A DNA stretch of 64,000 bases from Aaosphaeria pasadenensis. Its lineage: Eukaryota; Ascomycota; Dothideomycetes; Pleosporales. The notes below the pieces were generated by a model. It did not search any database. It saw only the letters and a program-made list of their open reading frames with translations, and had not been told where the DNA came from. Position numbers and translations under genes: made by a program. Each line of letters begins with the position of its first letter. Position 1 is the stretch's first letter. The stretch covers positions 186,001 to 250,000 of the forward strand of contig JAKLMB010000020.1 of assembly GCA_022813625.1 (NCBI GenBank), in the 5' to 3' direction. Positions 1-10,972 of the stretch are shown here, piece after piece.

Positions 1-877
1 ACTTAATACTGGCTGCTGAGATTTTATCGCGAGAATCCCCCCGCCCTATGCCACGATTGGAAGCATTGTGCGCCTTTTTTTCGTTCCTGGTCGAGTCCGG
101 ACCATGCGGGTCAGACGCGGCAACGGCCTTCCTATTCTGACGCGAGCAGGAGGGGCTGGCACAAATAGAAGGATGGGATTGCGGATCCCGGTTTTGATTC
201 AGTTTTTTCCCTTAATACCTCGGTTCTTATTTGAAAAGGAGAAAAGATGCCGTTTTACGATTCACGGAGATGTTATCTTATAGACAGTTACTTGAGTTGG
301 AGAGAAAATATGTTGGATATCTTCTTGCATCTGGGCGTATATCTTGGAGAAAAAGCGCTCAGTAGTGATTGATGTTTGTTGTCATAGATGAGAAAATAAA
401 AAAGTTTGGTCAGTTCGATTCGAAGCCCCAACCACGCTAGCAAATCATCAGATACCTTACACAGTATGTTCGAATGCATGCAGTCCAGATGAAAACGTTT
501 CCATCATTATTAAGAGCATTGTTCCTATTTATAACAGCCATCATTAGCACCTTGAAAAGGCTTCGGTATAAGACCAATGCTTCCCCGTCGCAAAACGTGA
601 AGCCGCAACGAGAATCTTTCGTAAAGACGTGCGTGTCCATGTAGGTATCCGACTCCCCATGTCCTGTTACGGTTTAGCGTAGATGCTGTGCAACAATTTC
701 CTGAGTTGATTACCCCTCCGCTAGTCCCCTTTCGGATCATTCCGGGATCGGAAGCTGGAGGGTCCCCCGCCATCGGACTGAGGTATACTCGCATACATTA
801 CACAGTGTACAGTGACATACTTACTATGTATTAGTACATACACAGCAGTAGTCATTCATCACCATCCGAGAGTAGCC
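1..877. other. Intergenic, no gene recognised
   Basis: No open frame here resembles a known protein; the short frames have no coding-like composition. The last ~100 bases must hold the 5' leader and promoter of the RidA gene that follows. I see no clear TATA box. Confidence 0.5.
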
Positions 878-1607
878 ATGCAATGCCGTAACATCTTCAC
901 TTCCCTCTCACGACAACACCTCCCCAGACTTCTTAAACAGAGCAATTCCCTCCGTCCAGTCCTCCCTCGACTCCAATTGCATCAACACCCTACTACACCC
1001 ACTCGCTACGCTTTCTCCACCTCATCCAACACCATGTCTGACGTCAAGAAGATCCTCACCACCGAGGCCTGCCCTCGTAAGCTCCCTCATCTCCAGTCAT
1101 TGATAATCCACAATTGCTAATCTACGAAACAGCTGCTGGCCCTTACGTATGTCAATCCCACCTCCCTTACCTGCTCCCCGCAACCACAACCCCACGAACG
1201 AATCCCCACCTCTAACCCCCTCCCCACCACAGTCCCAAGCCATCGTCGCCGGCCCCAACATCTACGTCTCAGGCCAAATCCCCGCCGACAAGACCGGCGC
1301 ACTCGTCGAGGGCGACATCGGCGTGAAGACGCAAGCCTGCATCGACAACATCAAAGCCATCCTCGCCGAGGCCGGCAGCGACATCACGCGGGTGATCAAG
1401 GTCAACGTGTTCCTGGACGACATGGCCAACTTCGCAGCCATGAACGCCGTCTACGAGAAGGGTTTCGCGCACAAGCCCGCACGCAGCTGCGTCGCCGTCA
1501 AGACGCTGCCCAAGAACGTGCCCGTCGAGATCGAGTGCATTGCGTACCAGGGTGAGCTTGCCAGGTTGTAGTGCCTGATATTTGCTGTTGACGGCTTTGT
1601 AGGATAG
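878..1607 (+). CDS. RidA/YjgF/Mmf1-family enamine/imine deaminase, probably mitochondrial
   Basis: The protein should hydrolyse reactive enamine/imine intermediates such as 2-aminoacrylate released by PLP enzymes. Exons as I read them: 878-1076, 1133-1146 (only 14 bases), 1233-1551 and 1603-1607, giving 178 residues. The joined sequence has the family hallmarks: PPAGPYSQA after the first junction, then AGPNIYVSGQIP, KVNVFLDDM and a C-terminal RSCVAVKTLPKNVPVEIE block. Residues 1-52 are rich in Arg, Ser and Leu and lack acids, as in a mitochondrial presequence. A second ATG at 1034, in a good context (ACACCATGTC), begins exactly where the deaminase domain begins, so a cytosolic form is possible. 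The last intron is optional: read-through ends at 1571 with five more residues than the spliced form. Family assignment is firm; the exact 3' end is not. Confidence 0.9.
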
Positions 1608-2301
1608 ATTGTCGGCGAGAAGAACGAGACGATGGAGGATGTGAGCTGTTGAAAATACGAAAAGGTGCACTGGAGGAGAGGGTGGACCAAGGACTTCGTG
1701 TACTGTGTGTGTACTGTCCAAACAAAAAAGGAATATTTGCCAGACATTGGCATGGAAATGCGTTATTGTCCACCTACCTTGTTGCATTTGACGACGTTAT
1801 TGCCCTTGCCTGATAGCATTGTTATCGACCTGGACCACCGTCGATTCTCTATGTTTGACACGATACCTCCCAAGATCCCAGCCAGGGTCGTCCATCTACC
1901 AATTCCCATTTCGATCTTGGCGACTTATTTTCCGTCGCGACCAAGTCCAATTGACACACAATATCCAACCCAGGAACTCGCCCACCCAAGCACCTATACT
2001 CCAAGTCAACAAATCACCCCCAAAGAATTGCTCAGCACGAGGTGTCGTCTGGTATATACAGCGGGATGTAGAAATTAATCTATGCGGCTAATAACTGCCT
2101 ACACATGACGTGCAGATCCCTGGACCACCACAACCGAGAGGAAAACAACAAAAGGTGTTCACTTCTCGGAAACATCGACCTTCTGTGATATCCAGACTTT
2201 GTCGCTCCCGGAAATTGTGACGATGTATTTTCGACGACTTAGTTGAATCGCAATTGACTGACAAACCACCGGAAGCAGATCCACTCCACGACCAATTCAC
2301 C
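1608..2301. other. Intergenic between RidA and SET genes
   Basis: This stretch holds the 3' untranslated region of the RidA gene and the promoter of the SET-domain gene. Short frames occur but none resembles a protein family. I see no repeat. Confidence 0.5.
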
Positions 2302-4138
2302 ATGCCATCACCATCACCATCCAAACCCTCCCTCCTCTCCCTCTCTCTCCTCTTCTTTCTCCCTTCAACAATCCTCGCGAGCAGCTCCTCCAATCTCGGC
2401 GCCGTCAACCCAGACGACCTCATCGACCCTTCCACCGGCTACCTCAACCCCCAAGCCTACCTCTCCACGCACCCCAAACCCCCCTCCTCCCACGCTCCCT
2501 GGACCTCCCCACCCGTCTGCCACACCTCCGCCTCGAACTCCTCCTTGAAATTCTGCACCTACACCTCCGCCCCCTCCTTCCTCAACGGCCTCTCCCTCAT
2601 CACGACCCCCTCCCTCGCCGCGCTCGCAACCGCCCATCTAAACGAACACCCCGTCCTTCAATTCTTCCCCTCCGACGCGGAAGCCGAGGACTTCCTCAGC
2701 ACGTCCCGCCCGTACGCCGTCGAGGATATCCCCGGCAAGGGGAAAGGCGTCGTGGCGACGCGCAGGATCGCGCAGTACGAGACGTTCATGGTCGACCAGG
2801 CGAGCGTGGTCATGGATAATCGCATCGAGAAGGCGCTTACGGCCGCGCAGAGCCTCGAACTGCTCACCCGAGGGGTGGATGGGTTACGGGATCCCGGGCT
2901 GGTGAGGGGGTTGAGTGGGGAGCATGCGGGCAGCAAGTCGAGGAAGACGGCGGGGGAGAAGGGGAAAGAGGTGGATGATGGAGACGAGCACGTCATGTTG
3001 ACCAATTCGTTCGGGACCGAGTTCGAGGGGGAGAACTTCAGGGCCGTTTTCCCGCTCGTGTCGAGGGTGAATCATGCTTGTGATCCGAAGTATACCTTCC
3101 CCATCTTTTCCCATTTCTCCAGTGTCGATATGTGGAGGTAGTGTAATTGCTAACGCAAGCGAAAAATAAGCTCATTCGTAATGTTCTCCGCGACCTCCCT
3201 CTCCATCGCCCTCAAATCCTACCGCCCCATCCTGCCCGGCGAGGAAATCACAATCTCGTACGTGTATCTCGGCACCCCGACGCCGCACAGGGCATCGCAG
3301 CTCAAGAAGTGGGGGTTCGAGTGCGACTGTAGCTTGTGCTCGCGACCCAAGGAGGAGATCGAAGAGTCGGATGAGAGGAGGCGGAGGATCCAGGAGGGGG
3401 AGATGGAGTTTCAGCGGCTGTGGGAGCAGGAGAGATATCAGGCGGCGATTAAGAAGGGGAAGGAGTTGGTGGGGTTGATTGGAGAGGAGGGGTTGACGCC
3501 TATGTGAGTGATATTGCGTTTCTTTGGAGTTTTCTTTTCTGGAATTTTTGTTGTTGTTTCTGCACAATCGTTCAAGCCCATTCCCCATTCCCCAAGGAAG
3601 ATGATTGACGCAAAGGGCTGGTGATACAGCATCCTATCCTCCATGAACATGCTCCCGGGCCAGATGAGCCGGGGCAAGAAGGCCGAGGGCTGGCTCGGGA
3701 AGATGATCATGGAGAGATGAGTAAGTGTGTCCCCTACCTTACTTTCGTCTCCCTCCCTTCTCCCTCCATCTCATTACCCGTATTTTGCTTCCTCTGTCTC
3801 CGTGTGCTCTTTCTTTCACATGATACATGTGCATGTTGATAGTAACATTGTACTCGACGCTCGCTTTTCTAGGAGGTACATCTCCCCCTTTTTCCCACTC
3901 TCCATCCCTCATATATATTTCCCCATAAACTTACAAAGGAATACAACGCAGGCTCACAGACACACACATCAACCTCGCGCGCGCACACTACATCCTGCAC
4001 GACGTCGCGACTGCGGAAGAACACAAGGACCTCGCGGTGGAGATTCTGAGGGACCTGGGTTTCTTAGGCGACGCTAGGGACGAGGAATGGAGTCTTGAGA
4101 GGGTTTTCAGGGCGTTTGGTGGACGGGGGATGTACTGA
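2302..4138 (+). CDS. SET-domain protein (SMYD/SET5-like) with signal-like N-terminus
   Basis: Likely a protein methyltransferase of the fungal SET-domain family with a TPR-like tail. Exons: 2302-3089, 3171-3503 and 3952-4138 (435 residues); start chosen for the CACCATGCC context. Residues 8-25 are a hydrophobic stretch ending in small residues, like a signal peptide, followed by a cysteine-containing region typical of these fungal proteins. The SET core is visible: GKGVVATRRI near residue 150, NHACDPN at 257-263 (formed across the first junction), GEEITISY at 286-293 and a post-SET C-D-C-x2-C at 314-319. The last exon (LTDTHINLARAHYIL) resembles a TPR helix pair. The second intron, 3504-3951, is unusually long and contains a 91-base exon-like segment (3630-3720) with good splice signals but an in-frame TGA at its end. 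Skipping it keeps the frame. Secretion versus nuclear location is open. Confidence 0.8.
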
Positions 4139-4324
4139 ACCCATCTATACTTCCATTTGCTTAGATTTATGCTTTTGGATGGGGATGTGTTCGAAGGAGG
4201 AGAAGCACTAGGTAGGAAGACGAGCTGCGAAAAGAACGAACACATCACTCTTTCGGGCAACAAAGAAGAGTTAGATACTTGTCAATAGTTTCATTCAACT
4301 TCATAAACTACAAATTACCCATTC

Positions 4325-5431
4325 TCAAACCTTTACCGCCGTCGGCGCCACCGCCACCGTCGCCGCCGCAGCAGCGGGAGCCTCCGCCGGAAACAGCGCC
4401 TTAATCCTCTTCATATTCCACTCCCACGCCGTCTCGTCGCCATACCTGCACGGCCGCTCCTCGCTCACAAACCGCCCAATCGGCCGCAACGACGCCGCGC
4501 GGTTCGGCTTCGCAAAGTACGCCGCGGAGTACCGCCCCGGAATCACCTCGACGCCGTTGTCGTCGACGACCGCGGCGGGGAACGTCACGCGGTGGCACGC
4601 GGCGCGGAAAGTGTCGTTCGTGAGGCGCTGGAGCGAGTCGCCGATGTTGATGATGAGGTCGGAGGACACGGAGGGTGGGACGTCGTGGAAGGTGCCCGGG
4701 TGCTGCTGGTCTTCGACTTGCAGGCCGCCGGTGGAGTCTTGGAAGAGGAGGGTCAGGGTGCCGAAGTCGGTGTGCTCGGCGATGCGGGTCGCGGTTGGGT
4801 CGGCGAGGGTGGATGCGGGCACGGTCGGGTAGTGCAGGATGCGGAACTCGTTTTCTGCGGCCGAGTGCATGGTGTGGAGGTCAGAGGGGGAGATGTCGAG
4901 GGCGAGGGCGAGGGCGGAGAGGAGGTGGTTTTCGAGGGCGAAGGCGGAGGTGTAGAAGGTTTCCATGAAGGGGCGGAAGGCGGGGAGGGTGGAGGGTGTG
5001 GGCCACCGGTTGGCTTCGAGGAGGTCGGTGGAAGCGCCCATGTCGAAGGTTTCTTTGATGTCGTGCGTTTTGACTTCGGCTTTGCCGTACTTGCTGATGG
5101 CGGCGACGTTCTCTTGGCCGATGAAGCTGTAGCCTCTGTTTGGGTTCGATGTCGGTGGGTGTTTGGCTACCATCTTCTCATCGTAGGGTAGTTCGAAGAA
5201 CTTGCGTGTCTACGTTGCGATTAGATGAATCCTCTCCATGAGGGGGGATGTACTGACCACGTCAAACAATTCATGGATTTGCTCGTCAGGGATGCCGTGG
5301 TTCTTCACCTTTGCAACTCCTTTCGTCTTGAGCGTCTCGAGCAGTGACGCACAGAATTGTGCCTTCTCCTCCGGTGTGCCCCAATATAGGGACATGTCTA
5401 GTGAGTCCCATGTCGATGTGCCTTGAACCAT
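4325..5431 (-). CDS. 2-oxoglutarate/Fe(II)-dependent dioxygenase (isopenicillin N synthase-like)
   Basis: This is an oxygenase of the IPNS/gibberellin-oxidase superfamily, usually oxidising small metabolites with 2-oxoglutarate. Exons on the minus strand: 5431-5258 and 5209-4325, with a 48-base intron (352 residues). The N-terminal DIOX_N part has the typical GVAKVKNHGIP and, across the junction, RKFFELPYDEK. The metal and co-substrate residues are present: H-x-D in AEHTDFGTLTLL, the distal His in FRAACHRV, and R-x-S in the GRYSAAYF segment that binds 2-oxoglutarate. The C-terminus ends in an Ala/Val-rich tail of about 20 residues, unlikely to be catalytic. The gene lies tail to tail with the SET gene and head to head with the dUTPase-like gene across 1.6 kb. 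The substrate cannot be read from sequence, and no biosynthetic cluster is evident around it. Confidence 0.9.
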
Positions 5432-7067
5432 GATTGTTGATTTATTCGTAATGATAAAAAAATTGAAGTAGTGAATAATAGTCGTAAGTGTGGTGAAGAA
5501 GTTGTAGTATGTTTATCTCTCTAGAAGATGTTGATTCCAAGTTGATTATTATATCGAAACCTTTCCACTAGACATCTAAGGCCTTTATATATTGAAATGC
5601 TCACCCTTGCTTGCCCAGCATCTTCAAAGCAGCATCTCCATCGGATTACTCTCCACAAATCGGATAGTGTATCTCTTCTCCCTCTGACCGATATCTCACC
5701 AATCTCACAGCTCTAACAACACTGCGAATGCAGCCTTCTACTCCGAATGTCATAACGGAGTGAATACAATCATCAAGACATGTGGCGTACGGAGTAAAAG
5801 CTGGGGATTGGCCTAGCCTAGCACACCATCGGCATTCAATCCTGTCCAATGTGATCGCCTGATCTGGGAAGCACCAAGATCGAATGGCGAATCAGGGTAG
5901 AGTATTTTGACCAATGACGAACGTGGTCATGCTTTGGCCCAGCTTAAGGATGGGGAAATGGGGCCTTGAACCGCGGGAAGCCGAGCTGCTTGTGGGGGAA
6001 TGTCTGAGATTGGAAATTGATTGCTTTGGAATTGATAACCTGTGTTTGTTGTCAGTATCGAGCTTTAATTCAACATGGTAACAGTGATCAATACCACCCA
6101 TCGCTCCATTTACAAAACCTGGCAGAATAACATTCATATATGACTGGACTACTGTACTTGAGCATTTTCAAACTTCCTAAAAGCAACACTCAAGATCCAT
6201 CTTGTCTTGAGCATCCGAACGGACGACATGACGTCGGGGGAACCGCTTGTCCTAATCGCCCAATTCGTCGGAAGTGAAACCCCAATGCAGAATCCGCTAG
6301 CCCAATGTAGTAATCTTGCTATCCAGCTAACCCCCTTCGCAGTCTAGTATCATCTTTGAGGCAAGCGATTCCGTCCTGTTAACGATCGAGAAACGGAATT
6401 GATATAATCTTATCAAAACGTCAATGTTCAATCCGATTAGACGCCATGGTCCCGAGAGGCTGCTATTGGGTGGTAGGTAGATACAATGCTTGCTACGCGC
6501 GCGCGCGGAATGATTTGGTTTGGTTGCGAGTTGCGGGGTTGGATTTGCATTGTTCCGATATTCACATTATGCACATTACTGAGCGGAGGACTTGAAGCTC
6601 AAAAGAAATAAGTATACCGTGTCATCTGATGTCTTTTTTGTGGTGACATTCTTGCTTCAAAAGGTAGAGTAGTCGAAATATAGGACCAAGGTTCGTTTCT
6701 CAAATGCAACAAGTATGGGTTTGTACGGATGCCGGTGTAGCACTGTAGCCTTGTAGCCATTGCACTACGGAGTATCTTGGAAATGAAATGGTCTCAAGTT
6801 CTCCACATGATCTACGTAATAGGGCTTTCAAATGCTAATTTTACCGCGACGGTTTGACCTCGACGGATGTGAGATTGAGGTCTGGAGTATATCTGATACC
6901 GCCTCGTGATCTCGCGCCATCTTCGTGGTCAACTATTGCTGCATCGCGAACGAAGTAGATGAATAAGTTATTCTGTTTTCGTGATTCATTTTAAATCAGT
7001 TAAATCTTCACATAATCCTTTTTTCAAGCTTTAGAGCACGATTTATTCAACTTGTGCATCTCTTTAG
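5432..7067. other. Divergent intergenic region, 1.6 kb
   Basis: It separates the minus-strand oxygenase from the plus-strand dUTPase-like gene and so carries both promoters. It contains a short alternating CG run near 6497-6508. Minus-strand frames at 5646-5849 and 5892-6137 have no recognisable protein character. No RNA gene was recognised. Confidence 0.5.
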
Positions 7068-7661
7068 ATGATCATCCCTGGCCGAATCGCAGTGGCGCGT
7101 AAAGTCGTGACCCACCTCATCTCCATCAAACATCAAACACAGCCTTGCGGTGTCGATTTGACTCTAAAGCGAGTGTTACAATGGTCCTCCAATGGTAGGG
7201 TCGATTTTGACAACACTTTTCGTAAGGCGGCCACGACGCACGAGATACCGTTTCAGAAGAATCTACGCTCTCCAATAAGTCCAACATCGACAACCACAAC
7301 CGACTCCCCTGCAGAAATACCCTCTAACGACACCAACGACGACGATAATTCTACGACAAACCACCTCAACCTCGCACATGGGTCCTATCTCGTCGAGTTC
7401 AACGAACACGTCGACATGCCTCTCGACCTCATGGGCCAGATCTTCGTCCGGAGCTCGCTTTTCCGATCGGGCGCCCTGATATCTGCCGGTGTCATGGACA
7501 GTGGGTATAAAGGTCCTGTTGGTGCTATGTTGCAGGTTGTTAATCCGCATGGCTTGCGGCTGATGAGAAATGCGAAGCTTGCGCAGATTGTGTTTCATGA
7601 GATGAGTGAGAGTGTTGAGGGGTACGATGGGGTGTATCAGGGTCGGGCGTTCGGGTCATAG
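7068..7661 (+). CDS. dUTPase/dCTP-deaminase-fold nucleotide hydrolase
   Basis: A 197-residue intronless protein of the trimeric dUTPase/dCTP deaminase superfamily, which removes dUTP or deaminates dCTP in pyrimidine deoxynucleotide metabolism. Visible motifs are CGVDLTLKRV at 27-36 (like the deaminase N-terminus), VRSSLFRSG at 127-135, the sugar-binding hairpin AGVMDSGYKGPVG at 140-152 with Asp144, and AQIVFHEM at 172-179. A Ser/Thr/Asp-rich insertion spans about 70-98. Where dCTP deaminases carry the catalytic Glu (in an LEF/LEL context) this protein has Gln156 in MLQVV, which argues against deamination. The C-terminus ends QGRAFGS, a shortened form of the glycine-rich motif V of dUTPases. 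It may hydrolyse dUTP or a related nucleotide, or have lost activity. Confidence 0.8.
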   Translation: MIIPGRIAVARKVVTHLISIKHQTQPCGVDLTLKRVLQWSSNGRVDFDNTFRKAATTHEIPFQKNLRSPISPTSTTTTDSPAEIPSNDTNDDDNSTTNHLNLAHGSYLVEFNEHVDMPLDLMGQIFVRSSLFRSGALISAGVMDSGYKGPVGAMLQVVNPHGLRLMRNAKLAQIVFHEMSESVEGYDGVYQGRAFGS

Positions 7662-8107
7662 GGGAATCTAGGTGACAGACGCTTTAGAATGGGTGTAGAG
7701 CTGGGATGTTATGGGCATAGGGTGAAATTATAGGCAGGCATTGAGAGCGCGAGCAGATAGGACAGAAGTCCTTGTTACAAGTATAGATATTTCATTTGAA
7801 TATATTTCCATTCGACTCTATTCTTCTTCAATTTATACAGATGTATACACAAGGTCCTTAATGATACACGGATATCAACCCCTGTCATTCAATTTGAAGC
7901 CTGATGGTCCCGCATGTATAGTGACGACCTATGAATACTAATACTGACCCTTCTACAGAATGGTGCTATTTTATGCTAGAACACATTGGGAGCTCCTCAG
8001 GATGTTTCTTGAAGCTCTATCCCCGCTACTAGATAGTCGAACAGTTTGTACAGTGCAAGGCGGTCGGTCACTAGACTCTGATTTACTGCTGGGGTTGGGT
8101 TCGAGTC
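7662..8107. other. Convergent 3' intergenic region
   Basis: This stretch lies between the ends of the dUTPase-like gene and the minus-strand nucleotidyltransferase gene. It is AT-rich with untranslated-region character, and I see no gene in it. Confidence 0.5.
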
Positions 8108-9601
8108 TTATCCGCATGGGACATTCTCTAGGCGTTCATTTTGTTTGGGGTGTTCATCTTCTTTCGCGTGTTTAGCTTCTTCGTAGCGTTGAATCCTGCT
8201 CTCTAGGAGTTTGACTAGTACCGAGTACAAAGTCCTGTTCTGGTGGTCGAAAATCTCCAGATATTTCCTTCTCACTTGGGGGTCGGTTACCGCCAGGTAC
8301 AAATCCCTCTTCCATCCGAGAACCAATTCTTGAAGCTCGGTGTCAGATATGTATGTCAATTTCCATTCCTCTTCAAGTCCATTGAGAGAACAGTCGGACG
8401 GCTCAACACCGGGGGCGAATGGCCAAGAGTCGTAGATTCCTGCAAAGTGCATCAATAATCCAACATTCATGGCACGCACAGTCCACTTGAGATTCAAATG
8501 CATCGAAAGCGAATCGTTGGCTTTGGGGGATTTCATGTATGAATTGAGATTCCGGCGAATGGCAGTGGAGCTTGCGGGGCAGAAACGGTCATCTGTGGGG
8601 TATCTTCGTCCTGATGGTATCAAGCGAAGCCAATGCCCTTCTTTGTCATAATTTGTGCACCGCCAAGTATGGCCAGGACTGAGGTGACAGTGTAGCAAAA
8701 GATGGTTTAGGCCTGAATCGAAGGATAGAGTCTGCTCGAGTTCTATGGTATAGGTTAGTACAGGTCAGTAATTCCAACTACTCATTTTGTAAAAGATTGC
8801 TCTATGTCGTAACATACCTTGGAGTGAGACTACTCCCGCGACTTCTGGAAACACCGATCTAAATTTGGAGCAAGCCCAGCACCATTGCTTATCCCTCCAG
8901 CAAAACGAGGGAGCTTCGATGTTGCGTGCTTTCTCTGGCTGGGGTCGCTCTTCCTCCCAACGACCGAGACCAGGAAGCTGGATGGGTCTCCCGTACGATC
9001 CCGCGTCTAAGCAGCATGCGGGCCGCGTGATGTCGCTAGTAATCATGCTACCATCTCCGTATTCCCATCCTTGGTAGCCATTTCGGCTTCCCCAGTCAGA
9101 ACCCTTCAGAGCAACGAACGATATGTCGAACCCATCTGCCTTGGCATAGTTTTTCAGTGTACGACAGAATTTCTTTTTTAGATCCCACTCCCCTGGAAAG
9201 ACCCAGCTCATTCTGTCGAGGAATGGGTCTCGGAGGAGTTTGGTCCTTTGTTTCTGGGTCAGAACGAATTCGCCGTCCTTTTTTTGTCGGCAGGATCCTT
9301 CGGATGTGGGGATTATGATGGCTGCGACTGTCCTATTGTCCGTACTCAGAAACGCATGCATCAGCAATTCTCTATGGCCCCGGTGTGGTGGGTTGAAACA
9401 CCCAGTGTAGACAAGGATTTGGTTATCTTCGCCCTTGGTCAAAAAGGGCGCTTCACCATTTGGTCCTTTTGTGAATACAGAATTCCTCTTGTACATCTTT
9501 CCAGGGCCAAGGTTCATCTTCGTCTCTGACTTTAGGATGTAGGGTTCTAGTGCAGTGCGTTGTTCTGGGTCCGTCGCATCACCGGGGACGGTGGTCGTCA
9601 T
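8108..9601 (-). CDS. NMNAT-like nucleotidyltransferase (HxGH superfamily)
   Basis: Likely transfers a nucleotidyl group, with nicotinamide mononucleotide adenylyltransferase as the nearest family. Exons: 9601-8818 and 8742-8108, with a 75-base intron (472 residues). The signature TGCFNPPHRGH at 66-76 gives the H-x-G-H nucleotide-binding motif right after the first beta strand. The second signature, SSTAIR at 319-324, matches the ISSTxxR loop and appears only after joining the exons, which supports the splice model. The protein is longer than typical NMNATs (about 300-400 residues). Some 130 residues after the second signature are of unknown role and end in a Lys/Glu-rich helix. Between the motifs lies a cysteine- and tryptophan-rich stretch (CWRDKQWCWAC) unusual for the family. 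The substrate is uncertain. Confidence 0.75.
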
Positions 9602-10972
9602 CGTGGTTGTTGGCGTGGTTGTCGGTTTGTGTGTATGGGCGACGACTCAGGGAGAGCGTTTAAATGCTGTGATCTGAAACGACTCATAGTGATTCTAATT
9701 CGACTTGTTGTGAGAAATCGTCAAGTGCCGCCTGAACGGCGCATTGACATTTTTTGTTGTTAAGAAACTTTTGACAGTGAAGTGAGTGAAAGAGCATCTT
9801 GTTTAGGAGCATTCACTTTGCGTTCCAAGAGAGTGAATGTATGCACAAAAGCAACACAGGATTTACAAAACCTGTGTTTCAGAATTGCCAAATTATGTAT
9901 TCTCCTCATTCTAGTGGGCTTGAGATATGGAGAGTTATGGATGCTCTCTTGCCTTCTTTGGCAACGAACACTGACAAACGCCTTGCGCACACATCGTTGT
10001 AGATAGTGATGGTATCACTAATTTCAAGTCGTTGTGCACTACGCGTACATTAGCATAGATTTGTGAACTATTCACTACATTTTCGGAGGCCTCTCCACTC
10101 GCCCGACGTTCACATTCACTGGTCACGTGCCGTAGAATGTTTTCTTTTTGTATTGCCACACTACATCACCACTCCAGACATAGAACCCAGAGATACACAA
10201 TTCTTACACAGTTACCATGTCACCGGACTACCGACCGTCTGGATTCTGGCGTGAATGCAGCCAAAGTGGTATCATTATGAAAATCATCAACCTGATTGGC
10301 GGCTGAGGCTCCGGTCTCCCACGCCATGGTATCATGGTTCGGCTGAATCGAGAAGCTATGCGATTCTCCAGATTTGTATGAATGTCTCTGGGTTCATCAG
10401 CTATTGCTCTAGCCGATCATTCTGGGGTTGAAATCGGAGAAATGGGGTGGATAGTGCGTGACAATGCATGTTCGCTTCAATAGTATTCATGTTAATGTTA
10501 ATGTTCTCAGCACGCCAATCCAGGTTGCGGGCACGTCATGCGATATCACAGTTCCAGACCCAACCACAACCAATCCCACATCCTTATCATCTCTTTTGAA
10601 TTGTCGTCCATTTTCCTACATCCATCCCGTTTCCAAGAGTTTTGAACGCCTCATATGAAACGGCCCTTGTCTCCCGGTCCTCACAATTGGCTTGCTGTCC
10701 TTCTATGGCGTAGGCCTAGCCCTCTATCTCTTCGAAATCGTAACGATATGCTTCATAGTGGCTAGGCGAGGCGGTGATCTCGGTCTTTTGGCTTGCCATG
10801 TCGACACTTGAGGCTTGATTTCCAAGTGACAGAACCAAATTGTTGCTTTCACATGGAGCGAGAAGTACCTTGAGAAGTCTTGTATAAAGCTAGGCTCTGG
10901 GCCCACGATTCTTCGGACCACCAAGATATGCCAACAATTTCTTGTATCTGATTTCTTGGAGAAGAATTGACT
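9602..10972. other. Divergent intergenic region, 1.4 kb
   Basis: It contains the promoters of the minus-strand nucleotidyltransferase and the plus-strand anion:cation symporter. Several short frames exist but none is protein-like. A tandem ATGTTAATGTTAATGTT occurs near 10488-10504. Confidence 0.45.

Noticed and set aside
4592..5191. 199-residue plus-strand frame over the oxygenase
   Set aside because: Antisense shadow with Gly/Glu/Val repeats and no domain.
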